Source: Gammaproteobacteria bacterium (GTDB lineage: Bacteria; Pseudomonadota; Gammaproteobacteria; Steroidobacterales; Woeseiaceae). Taken from it: 64,000 nt of DNA. A program made the position numbers and the translations under genes. The stretch is from contig JAHEGH010000008.1 of the NCBI GenBank assembly GCA_024639825.1, positions 19,153 through 83,152 on the forward strand. The letters run 5' to 3'. Below, one piece after another: positions 7,198 through 16,360 of this stretch (position 1 is the first letter of the stretch; the number at the start of each line of letters is the position of its first letter). The notes below the pieces were generated by a model. That model saw only the letters and a program-made list of their open reading frames with translations, had not been told where the DNA came from and searched no databases.

Positions 7198-9099
7198 TTG
7201 TCAGGCTCAAACCAGTTTTCTCTGTTAGGCCAGCGGCGCTTTGCGCCGTTTTTTGGGACCCAGTTTCTCGGCGCCCTTAACGATAATATCTTCCGCAACG
7301 GTCTGGTCATCCTGATCACTTTCCAGGGTGTCGTCGTCGCGGGTATGGATCACACCCAACTCGCTAACGTCGCCGCCGGCCTGTTCATCCTTCCGTTCTT
7401 CCTGTTCTCGGCAACCGCGGGCCAACTCGCTGACAAGTACGAAAAGTCCCTGCTGATCCGTCGGGTCAAGATGCTCGAGATCGTGCTGATGGTACTGGCC
7501 GCTACCGCCCTGTTTACCGACAGCTATGCGCTGCTCTTGTTCGTGCTCTTTCTTATGGGCTGCCAGTCGACAATGTTCGGCCCGGTCAAATACGCCTACC
7601 TGCCACAGCAACTGGCCGACGACGAACTCGTAGGCGGCAACGCACTCGTCGAATCGGGCACCTATGTCGCGATTATCATTGGTCTGATCATCGGCGGCAT
7701 CGTCGTTGGCGACGAAATTTCCGGTGGGCTGGGCTTTGACAAACAGGCGATCCTGGGTATTTGCCTGGTCTTTGTCGCTGTCATGGGTTACCTGACCAGT
7801 CGCGAAGTCCCGAAGACCCGAGCGGTCGACCCGGGTTTGAAGGTCAGCTGGAACGCCTGGAAGGAAACCTGGCACATCGTCCGGTTTGCGCGCGAAGAAC
7901 GCAGTGTATTTCTGTCCATACTCGGTATTTCATGGTTTTGGTTTTTTGGCTCAGCCATGACCATCCAGATTCCAGCCTATACGCTGGACCTCCTGAACGG
8001 CAGTGAGTCGATTACCACATTATTGCTCGCTGCGTTCGCTGTCGGCGTTGGCATCGGGTCGTTGTTATGCGAGCGCATGTCGGGACACCGCATAGAGCTG
8101 GGCCTCGTACCTTTTGGCTCGATCGGTCTTAGCCTGTTCGCGATGGACCTGTATTTTGCACAAGCAGAGGCAATCACGACCCCGGCACACTCCATCGCAG
8201 AGTTTCTGTCCCGGCCAGGCAGCTGGCGAATCTGGATCGACCTCGCCTTGATCGGCGCATTCGGTGGCTTCTACAGCGTACCGCTCTACGCACTGATCCA
8301 GAAACGCTCGAAGCGCCAGCACCTGTCAAGAATCATCGCGGCCAACAACATCATCAACTCATTCCTGATGGTTTGCGCCTCCATCATGTCGATGATACTG
8401 CTGAAATTAGGCGTTTCGATTCCCGAGTTGTTCCTGATCATCGCTGTACTCAACGCTATCGTCGCCGTGTACATTTTCTCGCTGCTGCCAGAGTTCCTGA
8501 TGCGCTTCCTCGCATGGATCGTGATTAGCGTCGTTTATCGCATTCGGCCAAGTGGCCTCGACAACATTCCGGTGAAGGGACCCGCTATCGTTGTCTGCAA
8601 TCATGTCAGCTACATCGACCCGATTATTCTTGCCGGGTCCGTGCGGCGACCGATGCGCTTTGTCATGTGGTACAAGATTTTCCAGATTCCCGTCCTCAAC
8701 TTCATTTTCAGAAACATGAAAGCAATTCCCATCGCGGGAGCACGCGAGGACAAGGCAATCATGGACGACGCGTTTGAGAAAGTGGATGCCGAACTCGCCG
8801 CCGGCAACGTGGTTTGTATCTTCCCGGAAGGCGCGATCACGCATGATGGAGAGATTGCGCGGTTTCGACCGGGCATCGAGAAAATCATCAGGCGACGCCC
8901 TGTCCCGGTCGTGCCCGCTTCATTGGGCAGGTTATGGGGGAGCTGGTTCAGTCGCCGAAGTGACGGTGGTCTGCGAAAAATCCCGGGGCGCCTGTTCGCT
9001 CGTGTCACGGTGACCTTTGGGGAGCCGGTGCCACCCTCTGAAGTAACAGCTGCCAGGCTGGAACTTCTGGTACGCACACTGCGCGGCGACGAACGCTAG
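7198..9099 (+). CDS. MFS transporter fused to 1-acylglycerol-3-phosphate acyltransferase
   Basis: A 633-aa inner-membrane fusion. Residues about 10-430 are a 12-helix major facilitator domain resembling LplT (FGTQFLGALNDNIFRN at the N-terminus is characteristic). Residues about 450-633 are a PlsC-type acyltransferase with the catalytic NHVSYID box (NHX4D, near residue 468) and FPEGAITHDG (near 542). LplT flips lysophospholipids inward and Aas re-acylates them, so the fusion likely couples uptake to acylation. Unlike long three-domain Aas fusions there is no AMP-binding acyl-ACP synthetase after the acyltransferase. The TTG start has GAGGTG 11 bases upstream; the next in-frame Met is about 50 residues in and would remove the first helix. 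Confidence 0.92.
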   Translation: MSGSNQFSLLGQRRFAPFFGTQFLGALNDNIFRNGLVILITFQGVVVAGMDHTQLANVAAGLFILPFFLFSATAGQLADKYEKSLLIRRVKMLEIVLMVLAATALFTDSYALLLFVLFLMGCQSTMFGPVKYAYLPQQLADDELVGGNALVESGTYVAIIIGLIIGGIVVGDEISGGLGFDKQAILGICLVFVAVMGYLTSREVPKTRAVDPGLKVSWNAWKETWHIVRFAREERSVFLSILGISWFWFFGSAMTIQIPAYTLDLLNGSESITTLLLAAFAVGVGIGSLLCERMSGHRIELGLVPFGSIGLSLFAMDLYFAQAEAITTPAHSIAEFLSRPGSWRIWIDLALIGAFGGFYSVPLYALIQKRSKRQHLSRIIAANNIINSFLMVCASIMSMILLKLGVSIPELFLIIAVLNAIVAVYIFSLLPEFLMRFLAWIVISVVYRIRPSGLDNIPVKGPAIVVCNHVSYIDPIILAGSVRRPMRFVMWYKIFQIPVLNFIFRNMKAIPIAGAREDKAIMDDAFEKVDAELAAGNVVCIFPEGAITHDGEIARFRPGIEKIIRRRPVPVVPASLGRLWGSWFSRRSDGGLRKIPGRLFARVTVTFGEPVPPSEVTAARLELLVRTLRGDER

Positions 9100-12000
9100 T
9101 AGCCGAGACGTTTTCGCCATTCGATCAGGAGTTCTTCCCTGTTACCAAACAACCCGGGGCCTGACGATCCAGGGAAACCCAGTTCCACCAATTCGATGAA
9201 GCCATTGCGGGCGGCCGGAAGGTACGCCCGATTCGCGGTATCAGATCCACTGGGCCCAAACACGATTCGTGCGCCGTTTAGCGCCTTCGGAGAAAAGACG
9301 CTGTCGACCCAGTGGAGACCGTTAATACTGAGGCTTACACGATGGGTCCAGCGCGCTGTCCGGAAATAGGCACGGGCTCCGCTGTGCCCGAATGCAATCT
9401 CTTCAACGGTACCCGGGATCTCCAACGCCGGGCCGCTGACGCGCCCCTCAGAGAGAATAAACTGGCTCGCAAATCCGGCCTCGTCAACGAGAACCAGATA
9501 CTGGCCTCTTGGCGAAGCGGCCAACAGTCGGATCGCATTGTCTCCCTGCCATACCTGCTGCATTGTCCAGGCGCCATCACCATCCCGTGAAATGAGGCGC
9601 AGGATACCGCCGTCGCCGCCCACGTAAATGCTGTCGTCTGAGACGAACGCGATGCTTTCCTGCAACGCTCCGAATTCGAATTTCGCCACGAGTGACCCAT
9701 CCTCAACGCTGAACAGGTCCAGAACGGTACCGGTAAGAACTGCGAGCATTCGTGCATCCGGAGAAAACACTATATCGTCGACCGGATCACCCTCAATCTC
9801 CAAAGTCCAGGAGTGAGGCTGGCCGCTATCGGTATCCCACACCCGAACGGTGTTGTCAGTGGCGGCACTGGCAATCAATTCGCCCGATCGATCGACACTG
9901 AGGCGGACGACCTCCGCAGTGTGGCCAACGAAGCTGACGTCTTCGCTAAGTGCCCAAATCTCATCAAGACTGGCCCCACTCGACAGAACGTGGACATGCC
10001 CTGCCGAATCCCCGATCACCATGCCGCGACTTCCCGGCAATGCGGCCATCGCCCCATCGGCTGAAGGCGGCCACAAGAAGTTGCCGTCCTCTGTTGGGCT
10101 GCTTTCTGCGGCCGGTGGAATTTCCGCGGCCTTCCAGAATCGTGAGATTCCGCGTGGATTGCCTGCGAATACAACCTGTTCATCCTGGCTAAAGGCAAGT
10201 ATCGGACTTGTGTCAGCGGAACCGCGCACGCCGATTGGCGGGCCGACCAGCCGGCCGTCACGGCTGCTGTAGATCTGGAATCCCGCTTCTGCCCTGCCCG
10301 CAATCGCTTTTGCACCGGACTCCGAGAACACCAGCTGCCAGTTGCCGTCTCCATACTCCTCCAGCAACGGGTCCTGTGGGCGCGAAATACTCCATAACGA
10401 GACTCCCGACTGGCCGTGCACAACACCTAACGCGTCGCCGCCCGCCGCAAGATGTATGGCGCTCGGCTGCACCTGCAAATCGATCTGCGCCAGGAGTTCC
10501 CCGGTTGCCAAGTCCCAGACACGAACAGCCCGATCGTAGTCTGCTACCGCAAGACGAGACCCGGACGGATCGGTTGCGGTCAGTGCCGGCACGCCAGCCA
10601 CCGCGATCTCTGCGGCAAGGCTGCCTTGTTCCAGTGACCAGAGCTCAAGCCGCGTCTCTATGTCACCGCGATGCTTCGCGAGAAGGTGCATGCCATCCAG
10701 GGTCAGTGTGGCACTTGCACTTGCGACGCCAACCGGTAATGTCATCACACGATCACCAGTTGCCGTGTCCCAGAGGTTGACGCTGTCCTGGGTCGCCGTA
10801 ATAAGCCGGCGCGCAGCGGCATCAAGTCCAATCAGCGTCTCATTCTCGTTGACGGCAATAGCCCGCACAGGTTCGGCGAATGCCAGATCCCAAATGCGTG
10901 CGCTATCGCTCTGAATTGCGCGCGCTACAGCATAACGGCCGGTCTTGTCGAACCACACGTTATCGGTTTCGCGTTCAATCGGATCCGGAATATTCAGCCC
11001 GCGCTGAAAATCCTCAACGGCACCCTGCGAATTCAGCTTCAGGTTCCAGCCGACCAACTGTCCTGCTATACCCATGGCCTCATCGCGCACACTGATCGAC
11101 CACGTTCCCATCAGCGACTCACCTATCAGGTCGCGCAGCTGTGCGGCTGGGATCTTAATATCTTCGTTGCTGGACGCGCGCTCCGTACCCGCTTCGACTT
11201 CGACTGCGCGTCCCGACGGCGCGATGATCTTTATGCGCAGGTCCGACATACGCGCGTGACTTATATTAAGTGTCAGGCCGATACGGTTGACCTGCCCTTC
11301 GCGATCAATGATGACGCGGCGCAATAAAGGCACGACCTCAAGCGCGGTAACGCTCCAGCTTTCTCGCTGCTGCAGCTCCTGGGTCGCATACGACCACTGC
11401 GTGATACTCGCTCCCTCAGCCGAGGTGAGGAGCATGCTATCCGGATCGAACACGGTCGTATTACCCAGCTGTGGAGGCAGTGTTGCAAGCAGCAGCGGAT
11501 AGTCGTCCGAGACGAGACTCGCTGCTCGCTGCCTGCGTCGCGGCGTCGGCAGGACCAGCGACTCGAGCGTCGCCAGCAGCGCGGCATCGCGGTTTTCCAT
11601 CCTGAGCGCAGCACTCGTCTCGCGGTCCCAGAACGAGGCCCGCAGCATATCCGGAAGACGGCCCGCGCCGGGCAGGTCGGCGGACGATTCGGCCAGCGCG
11701 TTGATTTCGTCAAGGCTGGTCGTCAGCGCTGCACGTTGTTCGATAAATCCGCGAAACAGGTTTTCGGCCGCGTCGGCATGTCCGGGAAACGACCCGAGAT
11801 TCTCGTACGCTGATCGAGCGACGTCCAATTCCACCGTTGGCGACGTCAGCACACTCATGTACGGACGCGGCAACCATTGCGTGTACCAGAACGGCACCAA
11901 CGCAAATAACAGCAGGACAGCTGCTACCATAGCCGGAACGCGCAATCGGGTCGGCAGGTTTTCGTTAGCCCAGCGGGCCGTAAAGACAGCCTCGTAAAGG

Positions 12001-13109
12001 CGATTGCGAACCCTCAGGGTGCCGTCGTGGTCAATAACCAGTAGACCGACGGCCATCAAACGACGTTGCAGCGGCGATCCCAGGTCAGCTGGAACCTCCA
12101 CACCTTTGCGGATACGCCCATAGAGGTTAAGCAGCGGCTCCATTTGTTTTTCATTGTTAACAATGACCCGATGGATGTGGCTCATGTGCGGTTCACTGTG
12201 CAGCGCAGCCCGCCCACCTAATTGCGTCGTTGCAATACGGTCAATCTCTGCCGCAACATCGCCATCGGTCCCGTCGCGTGCAATCTGGCGTGCAAGCTTC
12301 TGACTAAGGTATGGCTGCCCGCGCGTCCAGTGGTAAATACGATCCAGTGCGATGGCCGCCTCGTCAGGCTCCAGATTCAGCTCTGTCGCAAACAGGTCGA
12401 GCTCTTCCCTGGTGAAGTCATCGAGAATAATTTGCTGCGTCGCATTGAAGGGCGACAACTCGGGCTCCGCAACAAGGCTGACCGGATCGCACTCGCCCAG
12501 CAGCACGAACGCAAGACGCGAGAAATCAGGATCCGTGGTACGCGCGTTGTGTGCCGCGCGAATACTGGCAAGCAACTGGTCCGCGAACGGCAGGTTCTCG
12601 ATGCATTGAATTTCGTCGACAAAGACAACGATAGGCTCGGCCACGAACTGCAGGACGATCTCCGAGTAGAACTCCAGTAGTCGCTGGCGGTTACTCAGAA
12701 TTGACTTGTCATGCCACCAGGTTTGCAGGTCATAACGAATTCTAAGCTGTCGCAGCAGGCGATAGGCAACGTTGTAGTACCAGCGGCCGGGATCAGTGCC
12801 GCCATCGCGCACACCAATCTGCTCGAGGTCAAGAATCGCAATTTTGCAGCCATGAGCTTCAAGACGAGCGGCAGTTGCAGCGATCAGGCTCGACTTGCCA
12901 CTGCGATCTGGCGCAAGCACATGCGCGTATCGGCCACTAACCACCGTGTCGTAAAGCAGGTCGTCGGCACGACGGTGCACGTAGCCTGCCCGCACAGCGT
13001 GCAGTGGCGCACCAACGCTGAAGAACTCGCCGGTGGAATCCTGGCGCTTGCGCTCTTCGGACGGAACCTGCTTACTTGAGTCTTCGCTCATGCCGTATCG
13101 ATCACCCAT
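9096..13109 (-). CDS. Membrane AAA-like ATPase with extracytoplasmic P domain and WD40 propeller
   Basis: A 1337-aa protein of unknown function. Residue numbers are for the longest ORF. The N-terminal domain (about 30-380) is a STAND/AAA_35-like ATPase: Walker A APDRSGKSS at 66-74, Walker B VVFVDEIQ at 161-168, and YHWTRGQPYLSQKLA near 265 typical of this family. One transmembrane helix lies at about 391-411. The remainder is likely periplasmic: a helical stretch, a first WD unit (DPDSMLLTSAEGASITQW), then a proprotein-convertase P-domain-like insert (about 586-695; NISHARMSDLRIKIIAPSG and GTWSISVRDEA), then WD40 repeats to about 1300 (for example ASAATDNTVRVWDTDSG). Start could instead be ATG at 13091, better spaced from GGTGA. 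Convergent with the MFS-acyltransferase gene, 4-bp overlap. Confidence 0.85.
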   Translation of the reverse strand: MGDRYGMSEDSSKQVPSEERKRQDSTGEFFSVGAPLHAVRAGYVHRRADDLLYDTVVSGRYAHVLAPDRSGKSSLIAATAARLEAHGCKIAILDLEQIGVRDGGTDPGRWYYNVAYRLLRQLRIRYDLQTWWHDKSILSNRQRLLEFYSEIVLQFVAEPIVVFVDEIQCIENLPFADQLLASIRAAHNARTTDPDFSRLAFVLLGECDPVSLVAEPELSPFNATQQIILDDFTREELDLFATELNLEPDEAAIALDRIYHWTRGQPYLSQKLARQIARDGTDGDVAAEIDRIATTQLGGRAALHSEPHMSHIHRVIVNNEKQMEPLLNLYGRIRKGVEVPADLGSPLQRRLMAVGLLVIDHDGTLRVRNRLYEAVFTARWANENLPTRLRVPAMVAAVLLLFALVPFWYTQWLPRPYMSVLTSPTVELDVARSAYENLGSFPGHADAAENLFRGFIEQRAALTTSLDEINALAESSADLPGAGRLPDMLRASFWDRETSAALRMENRDAALLATLESLVLPTPRRRQRAASLVSDDYPLLLATLPPQLGNTTVFDPDSMLLTSAEGASITQWSYATQELQQRESWSVTALEVVPLLRRVIIDREGQVNRIGLTLNISHARMSDLRIKIIAPSGRAVEVEAGTERASSNEDIKIPAAQLRDLIGESLMGTWSISVRDEAMGIAGQLVGWNLKLNSQGAVEDFQRGLNIPDPIERETDNVWFDKTGRYAVARAIQSDSARIWDLAFAEPVRAIAVNENETLIGLDAAARRLITATQDSVNLWDTATGDRVMTLPVGVASASATLTLDGMHLLAKHRGDIETRLELWSLEQGSLAAEIAVAGVPALTATDPSGSRLAVADYDRAVRVWDLATGELLAQIDLQVQPSAIHLAAGGDALGVVHGQSGVSLWSISRPQDPLLEEYGDGNWQLVFSESGAKAIAGRAEAGFQIYSSRDGRLVGPPIGVRGSADTSPILAFSQDEQVVFAGNPRGISRFWKAAEIPPAAESSPTEDGNFLWPPSADGAMAALPGSRGMVIGDSAGHVHVLSSGASLDEIWALSEDVSFVGHTAEVVRLSVDRSGELIASAATDNTVRVWDTDSGQPHSWTLEIEGDPVDDIVFSPDARMLAVLTGTVLDLFSVEDGSLVAKFEFGALQESIAFVSDDSIYVGGDGGILRLISRDGDGAWTMQQVWQGDNAIRLLAASPRGQYLVLVDEAGFASQFILSEGRVSGPALEIPGTVEEIAFGHSGARAYFRTARWTHRVSLSINGLHWVDSVFSPKALNGARIVFGPSGSDTANRAYLPAARNGFIELVELGFPGSSGPGLFGNREELLIEWRKRLGY

Positions 13110-13145
13110 ACCTCGGCAGGCTATTCTGGCATTATTCTTGGCAAA

Positions 13146-13799
13146 ATGGACGATGAACGGATTCTAAAATGTGACCTGTTTGGCGAAGTCGTACTCCGAC
13201 CCGACGCCGAGGGTCCCGTTATCGTGCGGAATGCCGCCGCGGCGCGCTGGTGGCTGCGCTGGCTTGCTCGCTACCTGCTAAGAAGGGAGGCGATAGCACT
13301 CGCCGCACTCGACGGAATCAATGGCGTGCCACAGCTCCTGCATCTTGAGCGCGACACGCTGGTTCGCAGCTTCCTCGCGGGCAAGCCACTCCACGATGCG
13401 AAAACTGACGACCCGCTGTGGTTCAAGGCGGCAGCGCGCCTCCTGCGACGCCTGCACCGGGCAGGCGTATGCCACAACGATCTCGCGAAGGAGCCTAACC
13501 TGCTTGTTCTCGACGACGGCAGTCCAGCGTTCATCGACTTCCAGCTCGCCTGGCACAGCACGCGCCGCGGTCGCCTGTTCCGTGGCGCGGCGCGCGAAGA
13601 TATCCGCCATTTGCTCAAGCACAAGCGCAGCTATTGTGCAGATCGCCTCACGCAGCGTGAACACAGGATCCTGGCCAACCCGTCAGCAATGTCTCGCGCC
13701 TGGGCGCACACGGCCAAGCCCGTTTACCTGTTTATTACGCGGCGCATTCTCGGTTGGGCCGATCGCGAAGGTGCTGCGGACCGCGGATCGACCCGCTAA
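13146..13799 (+). CDS. Small RIO/Kdo-kinase-like protein kinase domain
   Basis: 217 aa, essentially a minimal kinase. The catalytic loop reads VCHNDLAKEPNLLV and the metal-binding motif is FIDFQLA in place of DFG. This HNDLAKE...IDFQLA pattern belongs to a small bacterial family annotated as RIO1-like or serine/threonine kinase-like phosphotransferases. The N-lobe is short and I see no clear glycine loop. The substrate (protein, lipid A sugar or small molecule) is unknown. The gene is divergent from the AAA/WD40 gene with a 36-bp gap, so the two could share a regulatory region. Confidence 0.75.
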   Translation: MDDERILKCDLFGEVVLRPDAEGPVIVRNAAAARWWLRWLARYLLRREAIALAALDGINGVPQLLHLERDTLVRSFLAGKPLHDAKTDDPLWFKAAARLLRRLHRAGVCHNDLAKEPNLLVLDDGSPAFIDFQLAWHSTRRGRLFRGAAREDIRHLLKHKRSYCADRLTQREHRILANPSAMSRAWAHTAKPVYLFITRRILGWADREGAADRGSTR

Positions 13800-13860
13800 T
13801 GCCTGCGCCGGCAATTCCGGTATACTCGCGCTGCTCGTAAAACCTGCACAGGGAACCACC

Positions 13861-14109
13861 GTGGACTTTTGCCACCAGCACAATCTCGTCAACCCGGAAA
13901 CAGCTAACCGGGAACGTAATTTCGGAATCCGCGTGACGCTGCCCGCAACCGATACGCTCCGCAAGGTTCTCGGAGACAACTGGGAGCGTTTTCACTGGTA
14001 TGCGACTGCAGCCGAGCGTGACACCGCCTTCGACAACATGGCCGTAAGACATGGCTATTATCGGAATACCGACTCCCCAACCCAGATCCTGGAAAAAGTC
14101 ACGCGCTAG
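13861..14109 (+). CDS. Small uncharacterised cytoplasmic protein, 82 aa
   Basis: This gene is hidden within a longer spurious reading frame. A GTG at 13861 is preceded by AGGGA at good spacing (cacagggaaccaccGTG) and by a -10-like TATACT at 13821-13826. The product VDFCHQHNLVNPET...ILEKVTR has no signal peptide or membrane helix and has the balanced composition of a small globular protein (WERFHWYATAAERDTAFDNMA). No known domain is recognised. It ends 6 bp before the convergent patatin gene. Confidence 0.7.
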   Translation: MDFCHQHNLVNPETANRERNFGIRVTLPATDTLRKVLGDNWERFHWYATAAERDTAFDNMAVRHGYYRNTDSPTQILEKVTR

Positions 14110-14115
14110 GTCCTG

Positions 14116-16356
14116 TCAATTTGGCGGCGCGCCGATAAACAGGTAGAAATTCGATTGGCGGTGTTCGGCAAAACCGGCGGCGACATAAACAGGCCCGAGA
14201 AACGTGTCGAAGCCGACAAACACGCTGCCGTTGAGAATCATCGATTCGAAGCTCATTTCCGAGCGCGCGCGCCACACATTGCCCGCCTCTGCCGACATCC
14301 CCAAGTAGATCGGTGTATCCAGGATGCCGGTGTCGCCACTTATCCGACGGTAGTACACGAGCTTGGCCAGCGCCGCATGCGGTCCTGCAATCTCGCCTCG
14401 TTCAAGCCCCGACAGACGCAGGAAGCCACCCAGCGGGAAAAAATCCTGGAACGCACCATCCGAGTCAAGCGTCGTTGCATAGCTCACGCCAAGTCGCAGG
14501 CTGTTCCTGCCGCGACTCCAGGTTTGTGTCGCCTCGCCTTCGATCGTGTCGTATTCGCTGTCGGCCCCAAGTCCGGGGCGCGAAAGGGTCCACTTGATGT
14601 CGCTGAGCATGCCGCGTCGCGGGAATCGCGCATTATCGAGGGAGTCGAAGCGCAGTCGTGCGAACGCACCGCCGGCATTAAAGTCGATATTCGGCAGCGC
14701 CGGATCCCCGACTCTTACACGCGCCTCGCCGGCACCGCGAAACAAACCCAACCGAAATTCACCGACTCGGCCCAGTTCCCGCCCCATATCAATACCTGCT
14801 TCCGCTTCTGTCACCCTTAGGCGCGCAATCCGTGTTTCGGCCGCGAACGCGTTGATATTCGATTGCTCCACGCTGAGGTGCGGTGCAATGAAAAGACGCG
14901 AATCGCTACTTAAGGGCTGGTAGAACTCCGAGAACAGTTTCGGGTCCGTTCCCAGGCGCAGGTCGTTACGCCACTCGGCGCCCAGGGGGTTTATGCCCGT
15001 GCGAGTCAAACGAGCCCCCAGATTGAACGCCGTCGACCCTTCGAAGTCATCTTCGAGAGACACGCCGAACTGCAGAAAATTGGGACCCCAACTCTTACTC
15101 CGCGCCCGATACTCCACGCCGGTCTTGCCGCCCTCGTCCACGAGCGCGTAGCTGACTTTTTCATATAACCCAAGGCCATAGAGCCGGTCGGTGTTGTGCG
15201 CGAGCAGTGCATGATCGATCGGGTCCCCGGCCTTTACGCTGAGCTTCAGTTGCAGCACCTCCGGTGCGAGTTCACCGCCATCGATAATTCGCACGAAGGC
15301 CAGGTGTGATGCCGATGACGTCGGGTGCGTGCGCTGCGCAAGGTAGGCATCCCACGCAGCCTTATCAAGCGAGAGAGCTTTGAGTTTCGATGCCTGCTCG
15401 CGCGCCGCGGCTTCACCTGGTTCGACCGTTTCGAGGATGTCACCGAAATTCGTCGACGCGAAGGTTCCAAGATCGGGGCGGATCAATATGTCATTGGCGC
15501 TCAGGCGTTCAATCTGACGCAACGTCTCCTTGCGGATGAGGATCGTGAGCATTTGCTCCGAGATGGTCAGCGCGGAGTCCAGCTCGTCAGGACCGTACAA
15601 AGGAAACTCGACGTCTACGGCGATAATGACGTCCACATCCATTTCCTGCATGACGTTGATGCCGAGGTTGCCGACAATGCCGCCGTCAACCAGCAGCCGA
15701 TCGCCTATGCGCACCGGTGCAAACACACCGGGTACCGACATGCTCGCTCGGATGGATTGGGCGAGATCACCTTTGTCCATGATCCAGATTTCACCACGCT
15801 CAATATCCGAGGCAATGGCGCGAAACGGGATCGGCAAATCGTCGAAATCCCTGATATGAGATACGTCGAACGTCAGTTCGCGCAGCAGCAGATCCAGTTT
15901 CTGCCCCTGGATTGCGCCTTTCGGCAACACGAGTTCAGTTCCGCGTACACCCAATTCAAAATCAATCGGTGACTGGCTGTCATCCTGCTTACGGCGAAAA
16001 CTCAGGTTCTTCCTGTCGGGTTTGTCAGACAGCGCGGCGGCCCAATCGAGCGAACCCACGAGGTCCTCAAGATCGTCTGCACTCATCCCGGTGGCATAGA
16101 GCCCGCCGACTACCGCCCCCATGCTGGTCCCGGCAATCGAATCGATCGGTATCTGCAGGCGCTCGAGTTCCTTGAGCACGCCGATGTGTGCGGCACCGCG
16201 TGCACCACCCCCGCCGAGCACCAGGCCAACGCGAGGTCGCGACGATGTGGCTGTCGCTGCATCAGCCGTCACTACGTCCTGCGCGAGGACTGTCTGCATA
16301 ATCAGGAAATGCAAAAAGACAAGTGCCGGGACGAACCGAGGCCTGGCGATATTCAT
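14116..16356 (-). CDS. Patatin-like phospholipase fused to Omp85-type barrel (type Vd autotransporter-like)
   Basis: About 746 aa from the ATG at 16356, four bases after the glpD stop; this start gives a proper signal peptide (MNIARPRFVPALVFLHFLIMQTVLAQ). The patatin domain follows: oxyanion loop GGGGARGAAHIG, nucleophile elbow GTSMG, and catalytic DGG in VDGGIVGNLG. Around residues 300-400 is a POTRA-like segment, and the last 350 residues are a beta-barrel (SLEDDFEGSTAFNLGARLTRTG and other alternating segments) of the Omp85/BamA type. PlpD of Pseudomonas has this layout and is a type Vd secretion phospholipase. The substrate is inferred to be phospholipid. Last gene of the ilvN-proBA-glpD transcript. 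Confidence 0.9.
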   Translation of the reverse strand: MNIARPRFVPALVFLHFLIMQTVLAQDVVTADAATATSSRPRVGLVLGGGGARGAAHIGVLKELERLQIPIDSIAGTSMGAVVGGLYATGMSADDLEDLVGSLDWAAALSDKPDRKNLSFRRKQDDSQSPIDFELGVRGTELVLPKGAIQGQKLDLLLRELTFDVSHIRDFDDLPIPFRAIASDIERGEIWIMDKGDLAQSIRASMSVPGVFAPVRIGDRLLVDGGIVGNLGINVMQEMDVDVIIAVDVEFPLYGPDELDSALTISEQMLTILIRKETLRQIERLSANDILIRPDLGTFASTNFGDILETVEPGEAAAREQASKLKALSLDKAAWDAYLAQRTHPTSSASHLAFVRIIDGGELAPEVLQLKLSVKAGDPIDHALLAHNTDRLYGLGLYEKVSYALVDEGGKTGVEYRARSKSWGPNFLQFGVSLEDDFEGSTAFNLGARLTRTGINPLGAEWRNDLRLGTDPKLFSEFYQPLSSDSRLFIAPHLSVEQSNINAFAAETRIARLRVTEAEAGIDMGRELGRVGEFRLGLFRGAGEARVRVGDPALPNIDFNAGGAFARLRFDSLDNARFPRRGMLSDIKWTLSRPGLGADSEYDTIEGEATQTWSRGRNSLRLGVSYATTLDSDGAFQDFFPLGGFLRLSGLERGEIAGPHAALAKLVYYRRISGDTGILDTPIYLGMSAEAGNVWRARSEMSFESMILNGSVFVGFDTFLGPVYVAAGFAEHRQSNFYLFIGAPPN

Positions 16357-16360
16357 TGGT

